From assembly GCA_028023455.1 (NCBI GenBank), contig JAQFVV010006215.1:6865230-6929229 (forward strand): a DNA stretch of 64,000 nt, written 5' to 3'. The notes beneath the pieces were generated by a model that worked only from the letters and a program-made list of their open reading frames with translations, did not search any database and was not told the DNA's origin. The DNA is from Epiperipatus broadwayi (lineage: Eukaryota; Onychophora; Udeonychophora; Euonychophora; Peripatidae). Shown here in pieces: positions 37,200-47,065 of the stretch. Every line of letters begins with the position of its first letter. The first letter of the stretch is position 1. Position numbers and translations under genes: made by a program.

Positions 37200-37690
37200 C
37201 TGTTTCATTTCCCCGTACTTCCCGTGAACAATTAAGGAAGAACAAAGGAGGCAAGAAAGAGAAAAAAAAATTTTACATTATATAATTTAAAGACGAAAAC
37301 ATTATTATTGTTTTTACAGATATATTGAAATATAGAAAGCAGAGATTACATGAAGCAACGAACAATTTATATACCCGGATCTAGAATTTATAGTTTAATT
37401 ACAATGGCCTAATTTGGCCGTGTCTGGTTAAAATCATAGTAATAATTAGTTAAACTGAATGTATATATATAAAAAAAATTCTTAGAATAGGATTAGTTAG
37501 TATAATAAAAAAAAAATTTTAAGAGTAATAGTGATTAAAACAATAATATATATAATAATAAGATTTCTATCTAAAACCCTATTTGACTAAAGTACAATCC
37601 ATTCAACCAAGTTCATTATGTCGAGTTCATTTTAATATTTTCATATACGTTTAATCCGTCCTAATGGTCTAATATTTTTACAACCCCGGG

Positions 37691-40213
37691 TCAGGTGGAT
37701 AATACCGATCTCGTCATCGATGACTGCGGCCTTGGGTTTTCTAATCGTTGCCTTTTATCGGGTGGTTCTTTGGCCCAATGGTTCAAATCCACGGTAAGAA
37801 ATTCAACCATTTCTTTTATATCTTTTATTTGAATGCCTGTTATTAATGGTTGGATGGTTAGCGGCACGCTACGCTGGATCGTTCTAAATTTCCACTTCCC
37901 CGTATTCCACCAGTTTTTGGCAGACCCCTGCAGATGGTTACTAACTATAGCTATCTGCACATCTGGCCCTTTCTTATGAAATTTTAAGAACTTCTGTGAG
38001 CTCTCTAGGTAAGTTTGAGGTTTCCCCCTTATTTCCACTCTAAATATTTTGATGTGGATCATCTTGGCTAAATAGCTTTGGTGTCCAGTGTCCATCTTCG
38101 TCTCTTCTTTAATGCTGCTTTCCTTCTCCGGTTCTTGTGGGCCTTCATCGGCTGAAATGAGGTTTCTTTGCTCATCACACTTTTTCATATTTACTACACT
38201 ACCTGCTTGCCCTTCTACTATCATCGGTTTGTCAAGTATTTCTAATTCCTTTTCCTTTTCTATATCTTTAATTTCTTCCTTTTTACTAACTGGGGATATT
38301 CCATAATGTTCGTTGATCATTTCAAGATACACCAACATATCCCTATCAATTTTCTGACGCTCCCTAACTCGTATCTCCTCCTCTTCCTGACTCGTTTTTG
38401 GTTCTTCATATCTTCTCGCTTCCTCACGTATTTTCCTCCATCCTTCTTTACTCTCTCTAAATATTTCAAGTAACCTTAGACTGAAGTCTTCTTCATGGGT
38501 CTTCGTCCATTCCCATCGGTGGTGAGGTCTTATCAATTCTACTAGTAATGATGTATCTTTGGCAAAATGGAGGTAAAACTTGTGATAGTAATTGCAAAGG
38601 CCCAGAAATGATCGAACTTGTTTTCGGTTCGTGGGCCTAGGGAAATTTTCAATAGCTGCGACCTTGTCAGGGTGAGCCCTAATTCCTTGACCATTTACAA
38701 TATGGCCTAAAAAGGAAATTTCCCTCAATGCGAAAAAACTTTTTTTTAAATTAACAGTTATATTTTTCTGGGTGCACTCATCGAAAAATTGTTTTAAATC
38801 CTCCAGATGTTCTGCAATGTCTCTAGATGCAACTACTACATCGTCTACATAACATAACAATTTTTTTTTTAATCTTTCTGACAATACTTGGTCCAAACAC
38901 CTCATGAGGCCAGCCCCGCTATTTATCAGCCCAAACGGTACTCTCTTGAACATGTGGGTTTGCCCATTGTATCTGAACGTGGTATATTTTCGATCCTGGG
39001 GGTGGAGAGCCATTTGCCAGTAACTGGCAGTTAGGTCAAGGGTAGAGAAAATATTCTTAGCAGTCAACTTGAGGAATGTTTCTTGGATGGGTGGTGGGAT
39101 GTCCCGCTCAGGTATAGTAATGTTGTTTAATGTCCTAGCATCGAGACACAATCGTATGGTTCCATCTTTCTTTTTGACTATGACTAACGGGTTATTATAG
39201 GGTGATGACCCCTTTTCAATTACACCCCAGTCAATCATCTGCTTAATTTGAGCATTCACCTCTTCTTGATACTGAAATGGGATAGGGTATGTGCGGATCT
39301 GGAAATGCGTCTCTTCTTTTACTCGTATCCGATGGACGTAATCACTAATTTCACCTGGGACCTGAGAAAATATGGTACGATTTTCCGTAAGTAATTTTTG
39401 TAACTGGAATTGGTCCTCTGCCTTGTCTAACGATGATCCCATAATTTTTTCTTGGATATCCTCATCAGGAATGGCCTCCAGACATCTTAATTGGATTTCT
39501 TCAGTTTGCTTATTTGTATCAAAACTAATCTGCTCCTGCTGGAAAGTTAGTATCTTTTTTTTATAGTCCAGGATACATTCATGTTGGGTTAAGAAGTCGG
39601 ACCCAATTATCACGTCCTGAATTAGTCCTCTTATCACTAAGAAGGCATGCCCTGCATTGGCTTCTCCTATCGATATTTCCAACCAGATTTGATAGTATTC
39701 AGTTCTGGTCGTCCTCCCATCAGCCAGCTTCATTTGGATTGGGCGAGCGGGAAGCCTGGGTATGAGTCCATGTTTTTCGTAATTTGTTAACCACTCTCTA
39801 GAAACACAGGAAATCTGGCTGCCTGTGTCAAGAAGAATTTGTGCAACTGAGGCCCCGATTCTTGTATTAATAATTGGGCAAGGGCCAATCTGAAGTCCCC
39901 AAGTGGGATCCTCTTCCTGGATGACTGACGTTAGGTTAGTCATCTCCACTACTCTCAGCTGCTGGCAAGATGAATGCTGGTACTGGTAATCTTTTACTGA
40001 CGTCCCGCTTGATCGAGTTGCCATTTGGTTTCTTTCTTTCTCACTATGATTGCTAGTAGTCGCTGATTGCTGTTGTCTGGTCTCCTGCTTCCATTCGTGA
40101 TCTACTAGACTTTCAGACCAATGGCTATCATCTAAAACCGCCAGGAATTCTCCCATCTCTTCAATGTCTTTGATACCACTTATGATCATCAGCTTTTGGG
40201 CAGTTACTGGCAT
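37691..40213 (-). CDS. Gypsy-type protease-RT polyprotein fused to a second partial gag
   Basis: An uninterrupted 840-codon frame. Residues 1-40 are the gag C-terminus. Residues 120-215 are the retropepsin: ILLDTGSQISCV at 126-137 holds the catalytic DTG, and IIGSDFL at 202-208 is the flap-side motif. Residues 320-550 are the reverse transcriptase: LDLTASYWQMALHP at 392-405, catalytic YVDD at 455-458, FLGHIVNGQGI at 501-511. RT breaks off near residue 577, in the link to RNase H. From about 578 the sequence is a charged, acidic gag N-terminal region, then a gag core (713-781, with HLQGSAKNWWN) that parallels the separate gag frame upstream, and at 783-813 a second copy of the motif seen at residues 2-32. 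RNase H and integrase are absent. Such proteins normally cleave polyproteins and copy RNA into DNA in virus-like particles; this one could not integrate alone. The intact frame suggests a young rearrangement or constraint. Confidence 0.9.
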   Translation of the reverse strand: MPVTAQKLMIISGIKDIEEMGEFLAVLDDSHWSESLVDHEWKQETRQQQSATTSNHSEKERNQMATRSSGTSVKDYQYQHSSCQQLRVVEMTNLTSVIQEEDPTWGLQIGPCPIINTRIGASVAQILLDTGSQISCVSREWLTNYEKHGLIPRLPARPIQMKLADGRTTRTEYYQIWLEISIGEANAGHAFLVIRGLIQDVIIGSDFLTQHECILDYKKKILTFQQEQISFDTNKQTEEIQLRCLEAIPDEDIQEKIMGSSLDKAEDQFQLQKLLTENRTIFSQVPGEISDYVHRIRVKEETHFQIRTYPIPFQYQEEVNAQIKQMIDWGVIEKGSSPYNNPLVIVKKKDGTIRLCLDARTLNNITIPERDIPPPIQETFLKLTAKNIFSTLDLTASYWQMALHPQDRKYTTFRYNGQTHMFKRVPFGLINSGAGLMRCLDQVLSERLKKKLLCYVDDVVVASRDIAEHLEDLKQFFDECTQKNITVNLKKSFFALREISFLGHIVNGQGIRAHPDKVAAIENFPRPTNRKQVRSFLGLCNYYHKFYLHFAKDTSLLVELIRPHHRWEWTKTHEEDFSLRLLEIFRESKEGWRKIREEARRYEEPKTSQEEEEIRVRERQKIDRDMLVYLEMINEHYGISPVSKKEEIKDIEKEKELEILDKPMIVEGQAGSVVNMKKCDEQRNLISADEGPQEPEKESSIKEETKMDTGHQSYLAKMIHIKIFRVEIRGKPQTYLESSQKFLKFHKKGPDVQIAIVSNHLQGSAKNWWNTGKWKFRTIQRSVPLTIQPLITGIQIKDIKEMVEFLTVDLNHWAKEPPDKRQRLENPRPQSSMTRSVLST

Positions 40214-40264
40214 ATTTTGTTGAATCGTTCCAATGATATGTCTATCTGCCCATGCGTGAGAGAT

Positions 40265-40699
40265 TTAAATCGGTTTGCTTGGCGGAGGAAAAACAGCATG
40301 TGTTTCTCGGGGTGCTGCTTCGTATTTTTCATGACAGAGCGTGTTGTAGATATCAATTTGATGCTTGTCACTCCAATATTGTTTCATTAACACATCTGTG
40401 TACTTCTCTATAGTTTTAGGTTTCCATTTCACCATATCCCACCAGTCTTTGGCATAGCCCTGTAAATGGTAACTGGCAATAGCTATCTGTTCACCTGCTT
40501 CTGCCTTATGCACTTGAAAGAAACTTTGTAAGCTCTCTAAGTGGGCTTGAGGATTTTCTCCTGTCTCTCTAAAGATTTTTATCTGAATAATCTCTCCTAA
40601 GTAGCTTTGAGGTCTAACCTTCTTTGTCCTTATATTTCCCCCCTCTTTATTGACTTGGATTATTCTATATTCGTTTGCTATCATTCCTGACTCTCTCAA
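40265..40699 (-). CDS. Gypsy-type gag (capsid-like) frame
   Basis: A 144-codon frame directly upstream of the protease-RT frame. It holds a Gypsy-type gag core: SYLGEIIQIKIF at about residues 32-43, then HLQGYAKDWWDMVKW, the amphipathic segment with the paired tryptophans usual in these capsids, followed by LMKQYWSD. Gag proteins form the particle that packages element RNA. It ends in TAA at 40265-40267. The downstream frame is in the same phase: the 17 codons between this stop and the ATG at 40213 are open, so a single stop separates gag from pol. That is compatible either with stop readthrough or with a nonsense mutation. The absence of a zinc knuckle is notable. Start at 40699 is the first ATG and may not be the real start. 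Confidence 0.8.
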   Translation of the reverse strand: MRESGMIANEYRIIQVNKEGGNIRTKKVRPQSYLGEIIQIKIFRETGENPQAHLESLQSFFQVHKAEAGEQIAIASYHLQGYAKDWWDMVKWKPKTIEKYTDVLMKQYWSDKHQIDIYNTLCHEKYEAAPRETHAVFPPPSKPI

Positions 40700-40739
40700 T
40701 ATAAGATTTATTAATTTAGAGAAATATGAATACTTGTTT

Positions 40740-43464
40740 TATTATTTTATTAATCATTGGCCTCTTAACGTACATCTTATTTGAATTTCATTTAGATGGT
40801 AACAGGTAAATCATATGACATTTATTTATAACTTAGAAGATGACAGATTTGATTATTTTATTTGATTTATTATTACGGCTCATATGCCAATAATAGATAA
40901 ATATACCGATAAACAATTGATTTAGCGCAATGAGGAAATATATTTTTGAGATACCAATCCATCCCCAGAAAGAACAAAATATAGCATTTACCCGATTTAG
41001 CTTACAAACATTATTTTATGATTGTAACATTAATTTTTATTACAAAAATACATCTTATTAAAAGTTGAAAGGATTTCAGATTTTACTGAGTGAGAAATGT
41101 GTGTGGGATAGCTCATTAACATATATATAATGCCATTGCAAAAAGACACACATATGAAAATATTAATAAATAGATCTGGTTAGTAGAGTCATAACATTAC
41201 GGCTTATAGATATTCATAGGTTTTATCTAGAAATATAACAGAAAGGCGGTGCGTGCATGGCGGCATACTTATGTGATCCAGTCATGGATCCTTGCAGGTG
41301 CTTCCGAAAATTCATTGAAGAAATAGACCGATATATGTCTGCAAACTTTGGCAGAATCGGTTCATGAACGAAGAGCGTTGGCTGTGCGTTTAATGGGCTT
41401 TTCCCAGAGTGCTCCCATATAAAGCCAGTTTAAGTGACCAAATAAATCCCCAGGAGGGTTAAGAGCCTAGTTCTTGGACTTGGAGATATGAGGCGGGCTT
41501 GGGCTTTTCGATACGCCTGGGTAGAGAGAAGCACAAATATATATATAAGCGAACGATGAGGCCTGTATGCACACAACGCTTGGAATAACACACAACTTTA
41601 AAGAATATTTACTTAATTACTACCTATACATTATGAAATATCCCGCGTAATGGTGTGATTTAATTACTAAACATTAATGGATCATTTAAACTTATTAAAA
41701 TACAGAATTCATTGGAATAAAGTCTCCCCTTTCCCCTTACTTTTGTTTATCTATTAAACTTCCCACAACATTAAATAAATATAAGAATTCAGTTATAAAT
41801 GCTGTCATTAGAATAAACAATTATACATATACGAATGGGGTGGTGGTTATTTATTTCATAATAAATAGATTTAATTTCATATAACACAATTCAGTTAAGA
41901 TTAGTGCTTATTATTCAAATAACAAAAAACATTTCTTAGAAAAACTGATTTCTACTCTGTTTTTCTACAATAAAACCTTATGAGATAATTAATTTGTTTT
42001 CCCCCAAATTCGCAAGCATTTGCTAAAATAAAAGTAAGACTTGTTTTTAATTAAACTTAATCTAGTCATCCCATAAAGTAGGGAGGGGAAAATAAAAGAG
42101 AAATTACATACTAGCGAATTTGAGGGATTATTGGCATATTTAAAATATAATCTAGTCATCCCGTAAAGTAGGGAGGGGAAAATAAAAGAGAAATTACATA
42201 CTAGCGAATTTGAGGGATTATTGACATATGTAAAATATAAATATATAAAATATGATCATAAAAGTTAAAAATTATTGCCACATGAAAGTGAAAGAAAACA
42301 GATTTATTTAATAGAGGCTCAATAATAAAAAGGAAATTAAAGTTATATAGAGTTATGTACAAACTAGTAGTAAGTAAATTATAAATCATTTTAACACTTA
42401 ATTATCTAATAGAGCGATATCTTAAATTATAGAACAGGTGATTATAATTAATTACAGAAAGCTGAGTTTAAGAGTTTATACATTAGGCAGCGGCTAAAGT
42501 TCCTTTACCTCTACAAATTAGTGGAGATTCTTGATGGTTCATTGTCCATTGGTACTGGTTAACTAGATCTAGGTTTGGGTCAGTCGAGCAGGTAGTATTT
42601 AGTTTTTCAGTCTCTAAGCATATTAAAGTTCATGGGTAACAAGATTCAGAGCTATAATTCTGGGAAAGAACATGTTTGAATGGAGAGAAAGGTGAAATTT
42701 CTCTACTCACGATACATCGTATTGTTGTTACCACGAATGTGGATTAGATCTGCATTGCTATTAGAATCTTATGCTTTCTTCTTTTCCGGATTCAAATCTA
42801 GCAGTATTTATACTATTTTTCCAATGATGTTGGAAAGCACTTAGCTGCTAGACGTGAGGCACTTTATCCACTTAGCAGATCTGGAATTAACTGATCGGAT
42901 GCATCTTTTGTTTGAGTAAGTTTCAAAAACAATGCAATCCTGTTACAAATTTCTTGAATGATTGTTTTAAAATATAGTCTATGATTTTAAAACAAATTTG
43001 AAGCGGTTAAAATTTCCACTAATGGATTATTACTTTACTGTTATAAAATTATAACATTTTAATTCGGACTAATGGGTTTCCGGTAAATTGTCTTAATTGC
43101 GTTTGAGAATCTTCTTCCACGGATTGCATCATTTTCTGACCGCCATGATTAAAGTGAATAGTAAATCAAATATAATTTTAAAAATATACATTAATATAAT
43201 ACATTTTATTTGAAATATGTTTTAAAAGTAATATCCAGTACGCACCTATATGAATTAAAATCAAATCAAATATTTATTCATTAAAATTAGCTACATTTAG
43301 ATATCTATATATATATGTCAGTTATCATTTTATTAGTTAAGCTACAAAATATATGTGTTAATAAATATGTATACGTGTGTAAGGATGGGGTTGAATATGG
43401 TTTGGTGGTGGGAGATTCTGAGTGGGCTGTGAAGCTTGATCTGAGTATCAGGTTGACTACTTCA
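40740..43464 (-). repeat. Putative 5' LTR and leader of the Gypsy-type element
   Basis: Non-coding region upstream (on the minus strand) of gag. It contains a minus-strand TATA-like box (GTATAAATACT, 42803-42813), a stretch at about 41160-41215 related to 33200-33260, and a GC-richer stretch at 41230-41570. The left limit is a guess because no clear TGTAACGG start was found. Confidence 0.35.
42059..42240. repeat. 90-bp tandem duplication
   Basis: TCTAGTCATCCC-TAAAGTAGGG occurs at 42061 and 42151; the two 90-bp copies differ at only a few positions, so the duplication is recent. It lies in the putative 5' LTR. Confidence 0.9.
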
Positions 43465-43468
43465 ATAT

Positions 43469-44403
43469 GTTTGATAGGATTATAGAGAAATTTTTACAGG
43501 TAGAGATTATATATAATTATAAAAGAAAACATTAATTAGTATTTACAGGCGAGCATAGACAACTTTAAATAGCTATTGGACTGTTACCTCGGCATACTTG
43601 GGGTGAAGGTTAACTGGGTGGTCTGCAATCTCGGTCACTGCTGCTTCTTCATCGGTGGCAGCCTTCTTCCATGGCAAGAGTTTCATGGCAGCATATTAGA
43701 GGCAGCCTCGAGAGGCACAGGGAAAGACATTTTGGTTACCTACTCAATAGGTATTCTAAAAGCAATTACTGTAAGACTATCAGACTAAGATTCTAAGACC
43801 AAAACTAAGACTCTTTTATCTCTAATCTATTCTATTTATACCACTCAAGCTATTACAGGAATGCTTTGGTTCATTTGCCTAGAGGCAGACAAGACAATTA
43901 CTAAATTCCTGAGAAAATTCCAGTCCATTTTAATTAAAAGTAAAATATAAGAAGATAATGTTCAAATCACTTTCATTAGCAAAACTTTTAATTAAAGCCT
44001 TTAAATTATAAAAGTAAAAACTGATAAGACAATCTTTTGATTAATGAAAAAAAAAGCATTTAATATATTTAATTAGTGAAGAAAACTTCACAATGGGTTG
44101 ATTTGAACCTGCCATCTTGGTTATATCTTCTTTCTTTTACAAAATGAAATTAAATGCAAACAATTTTTATAAAAATGACAAACTTACAGACAAAAAGATT
44201 TCACACAATATTCAAACGTATCAAAATTATAAAATATTTATTATATAGTAAAGTTTTAGCATATTTTAAAATATATACATGTTGCTACATAGTAGGTGAT
44301 GGCAAGGTTAGTACATTAAATATAATTGCTGGGTTTGAAATAAATAGTTAGTTTTTAGGAAGGAAAACATGAAGCTTACTCTGACTACAGAGTGATTGTT
44401 TCA
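43469..44403 (-). mobile_element. LTR-like segment, possible continuation of 34242-34650
   Basis: Ends ...GATTGTTTCA followed by ATAT (44404-44407). It has a minus-strand TATA-like box at 43832-43840 and shares the GGTTAACT...TATGGCA-G-GG type stretch (about 43605-43690) with 53845-53900 in the LTR-like block at 51865. If the Gypsy-type element inserted into an older LTR, this is the other half. Confidence 0.35.
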
Positions 44404-44827
44404 ATATATGTACAATGAATATATGTTCAATTGAAAAAACAATAATGGTTGATAAAAGAGAAAATCTAATGAAGAAAATTTAAAGACCCTGATCACACGT
44501 CAGAGGCAAATACCTAGTGATGGAGAACCATTTGTTGATCTTGCCTTTAAAAAAACATGGAGATTAAATTTTTACTGACTTGTTTTTGACAGAATAATCT
44601 AGTTGATTGGAGCATAATATAAATTCAAATCTAAAGGTCATTGGTTATATTCCTGTGATAACTGTCATTGATTAGATCAGTAACATTCTGAAGAATAAAG
44701 GAAAATAGTACCATTCAAAAATTATATTCCATACTAACCCGTGTATTATTGCTAACAGTTGAATGTATTGAAAAAATATATATTAAGTTTGAATTTTTCT
44801 AAAAACATTTAACAATTTCATCTAGAT
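44404..44827. other. AT-rich spacer
   Basis: AT-rich DNA; nothing recognised. Confidence 0.45.
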
Positions 44828-44940
44828 CAGGGGGCAGCAAACTTTTTAACACGAGCCATTTTGTCCTGTCTTTTCCCCCCTCCCCATTAAAGCATCGCAA
44901 GGAAAGAGATGAAAATGATTTTGAATGACTTTGGATATAT
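44828..44940 (+). mobile_element. hAT-like terminal fragment
   Basis: CAGGGGGCAGCAAACTTTTT followed by ACGAGCCATTTTGTCC matches the general form of the ends of many hAT elements (CAGGGGT-GGCAAACTTTTT with a nearby AGCCA). Only one end is visible; the partner end and the target duplication were not found. Confidence 0.5.
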
Positions 44941-45265
44941 TTAAACATTTATTTTAATAATAGAACATAATGGAATCTGTATACATTCTAACAAAAATAA
45001 AAATTAATATAAAAATAAGTAAATAAAAACAAAAAATTACTTTGACAATTTGATATGTTCATAAATTTTAATATTTAAATATAGACAATAATGACTATTC
45101 TATAATAAGGCAGAATCCAAGAAACAATGTTATAATTCACATTTTCTCTCTAGAGTCATCAAAATATTTGTTTACAAATTACAAGAGGAAGGAAAAAATG
45201 TGTTTATGTTTATCATGATAAAAAGAGGCATAATAACTAATCTTTCTTATTTCATTGCCAAATGT

Positions 45266-45480
45266 ATACCATATTATAGTAAATCATCCATGCACTTTAC
45301 TACTGTTATACAATACTTTATTTACCACTCTCTTTTACAGTTTCGATTGCCCCAGCAATCTTTTTCAGAACTTTTATATCTCCTAACTTCAAATGCAATC
45401 GAAACTGTAAAAGAGAGTGGCAAATAAAGCATTGTGTAACAGTAGTAAAGTGCATAGACGATTTAGTATTAATATGATAA
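45266..45480. repeat. Large foldback (inverted repeat with about 75-bp arms)
   Basis: The left arm (about 45278-45350) and right arm (45395-45468) are near-perfect reverse complements around a 44-base loop at 45351-45394; the match weakens but continues outward to about 45266 and 45480. The open frames on both strands here translate the same arm and share the peptide AIETVKESGK. It could be a foldback MITE or a hairpin RNA source. Confidence 0.9.
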
Positions 45481-46469
45481 AAAGACATGAGATTAGGATC
45501 AAAGAGGCACATTTGGCTTAAGAGTTGCAGTTTACCAATCTCAGATCTAGATGATGGGAATAGTTCAATATTACTTTGAATAATAATAATTATGGAGTGG
45601 CTTTATTGCTTGGGTGTTTATAAGAAATTTGATGTGGAAGTGATAGCAACAGATGTGATCTATTTATCTTTAGCTCCAGAATCTTTCACTGTGCCATACC
45701 ATATCTTCATAAACCATTAGACAATCTTTACATATAACTGTTTTCTAGGAAAACTGTATATGTGTCACCAAAATTTCAACAATTTAAAAATAAAGAGATT
45801 CAGTTTCATCAGAAGCCTTATTGGATAAAATTGTTACAATCAATTTTTAACAAAACAATTTCTACAAATAGTAAATTGAAAGACAAATCTTTTATTCTAT
45901 AACACCAAATCCTAAGCATCAAGTATATTTTCTACCAAAAATATTTCATCACTTCAGATATTATACTCTCAAAACAATAATGTTAATATTGGTATAGTCA
46001 CTACTGAATAGTAAGCTCGGCCTTTTATGTAATCTCAGAGTTTTAATAGTTAACCCAGCAGTCCTGTAAATAAATTAAACCCATGAAAGGAAATAAATAA
46101 ATAATGCTCAAGTAATGAATTAGAGCTGACCGACTTACTTTGCTTAAAAGTAATGAAAAATTTATTAATGATTATGCCTAATGAAAAATGTTTTAACCCA
46201 TTTGTAACACATGACAAATGTCTTAAATATTATACAGAGAAAGAAGGATTGTTATCTTTAAAAATTTTGTGAGGTGAATTTCTTATGGAGAAAATCATTA
46301 AGTTTTGCAAGGTATATCTTTAACATGAATTTTTCGTAGTTTTTACTTTATGGATCTTGAAATTGAAACATTTTCATTCATAAGGTCATTGTAGAGTTTT
46401 GTAAAAATGGCAGACATGTTTATACACTCCAGAAAAACTAGAATTTATTCGAGAGGTTGTTTTAGATCG

Positions 46470-47065
46470 CGCGCTGATAACTGTGGAATTTAATTAAGAC
46501 ATTGACATAATGGCAATCGACAATTCCAAGAAATATTTGCTGATTGCAAATATTTCTAGATAAGAGACCGTGCCTTATTGGACAACGTTGCAGTTATCAG
46601 AAAGTGATAATAAGACCTGGTAACAACTACGCAGGGCATTAATTAGAGGACAACTCCAGTAGAGAGCAGTCACGCAGTATTTGAGTAGGCAGTGATTTGA
46701 GTACAACTACAGTAGAGAGATATCGTGTCAGTGCTTGCGGTTAATGACCACCGCCCAGTGGAAGTGTAGTCCACGGGTGTAGCTGAAAGTGCCCACAGAG
46801 ATGGGGAGGCCGCAACGGAAATATTGAGGGCATTCGTTGCAGAGCATTCGTTGGAGAGCATCTGTTGCAGAGAATACAGAGTGTATTCAGAGCATTTGTT
46901 GCAGCATTCGTTGAAGAGCATCCGTTGCAAGAGAACAGCGTGGGAATTGAACATTAGCGAACTGTAAAGATAGAGTATTGCAGACTACATAAAATCTTGT
47001 GAGTCTTATTGTATATAGTTATTTGCTGACCACACAATCATACTTGCGGATATAACAGTCATCAT
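46470..47065 (+). mobile_element. GC-richer repeat block, possible LTR
   Basis: A block clearly less AT-rich than its surroundings. It starts near a TGTGGAATTTAATTAAG stretch, includes a perfect hairpin (GAAATATTTGC-TGATT-GCAAATATTTC, 46530-46556) and a 15-bp minisatellite (46828-46935), and ends with TTGTATATAGTTATTTGCTG, a stretch like the U5 of some LTRs. No frames or target duplication identified, so LTR is only one option. Confidence 0.3.
46828..46935. repeat. 15-bp minisatellite
   Basis: Six or so degenerate copies of GAGCATTCGTTGCA, some with inserted spacers (for example GAATACAGAGTGTATTC, itself an inverted repeat). The unit spacing is 15 bp in the best part. Confidence 0.8.

Larger units (their letters stand above)
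34651..37207 (-). repeat. Putative 3' LTR of the Gypsy-type element
   Basis: Bounded by TGTAACGG at 34651 and an inverted-repeat end ...ACTGTTTCA at 37207. A minus-strand TATA-like box (ATAAATAG) lies at 37013-37020. Composition is mixed, with GC-richer stretches at 34650-34830 and 35480-35700. It contains the coding-like segment at 36310-36660. Within it, about 34800-34880 and 35765-35850 share the phrase ACGGTGGT followed by a similar stretch, hinting at internal duplication. Confidence 0.35.
34651..43464 (-). mobile_element. Ty3/Gypsy-type retroelement with long LTRs (probable limits)
   Basis: The proposed element starts TGTAACGGTC after ATAT (34647-34650) and ends GACTACTTCA before ATAT (43465-43468), about 8.8 kb. 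The centre holds minus-strand gag and protease-RT frames. About 3.0 kb lies between the left end and the frames and 2.7 kb between the frames and the right end, which would fit very long LTRs. The two terminal 40-bp stretches share a GTGAA-CTT-A...TTCA pattern, but I could not align the whole putative LTRs by eye. RNase H and integrase are missing. If the flanking ATAT pair is coincidence, the limits are wrong and this is a composite of several pieces. Confidence 0.45.

Noticed and set aside
38088-39566. Plus-strand open frames opposite the Gypsy-type polyprotein
   Set aside because: Antisense shadows of the long minus-strand frame.
43576-43788. Plus-strand open frame in a GC-richer patch
   Set aside because: It lies in LTR-like sequence with a minus-strand TATA box and has no recognisable domain.
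45200-45512. Two open frames on opposite strands with a shared C-terminus
   Set aside because: They are the same arm of an inverted repeat read twice, not genes.
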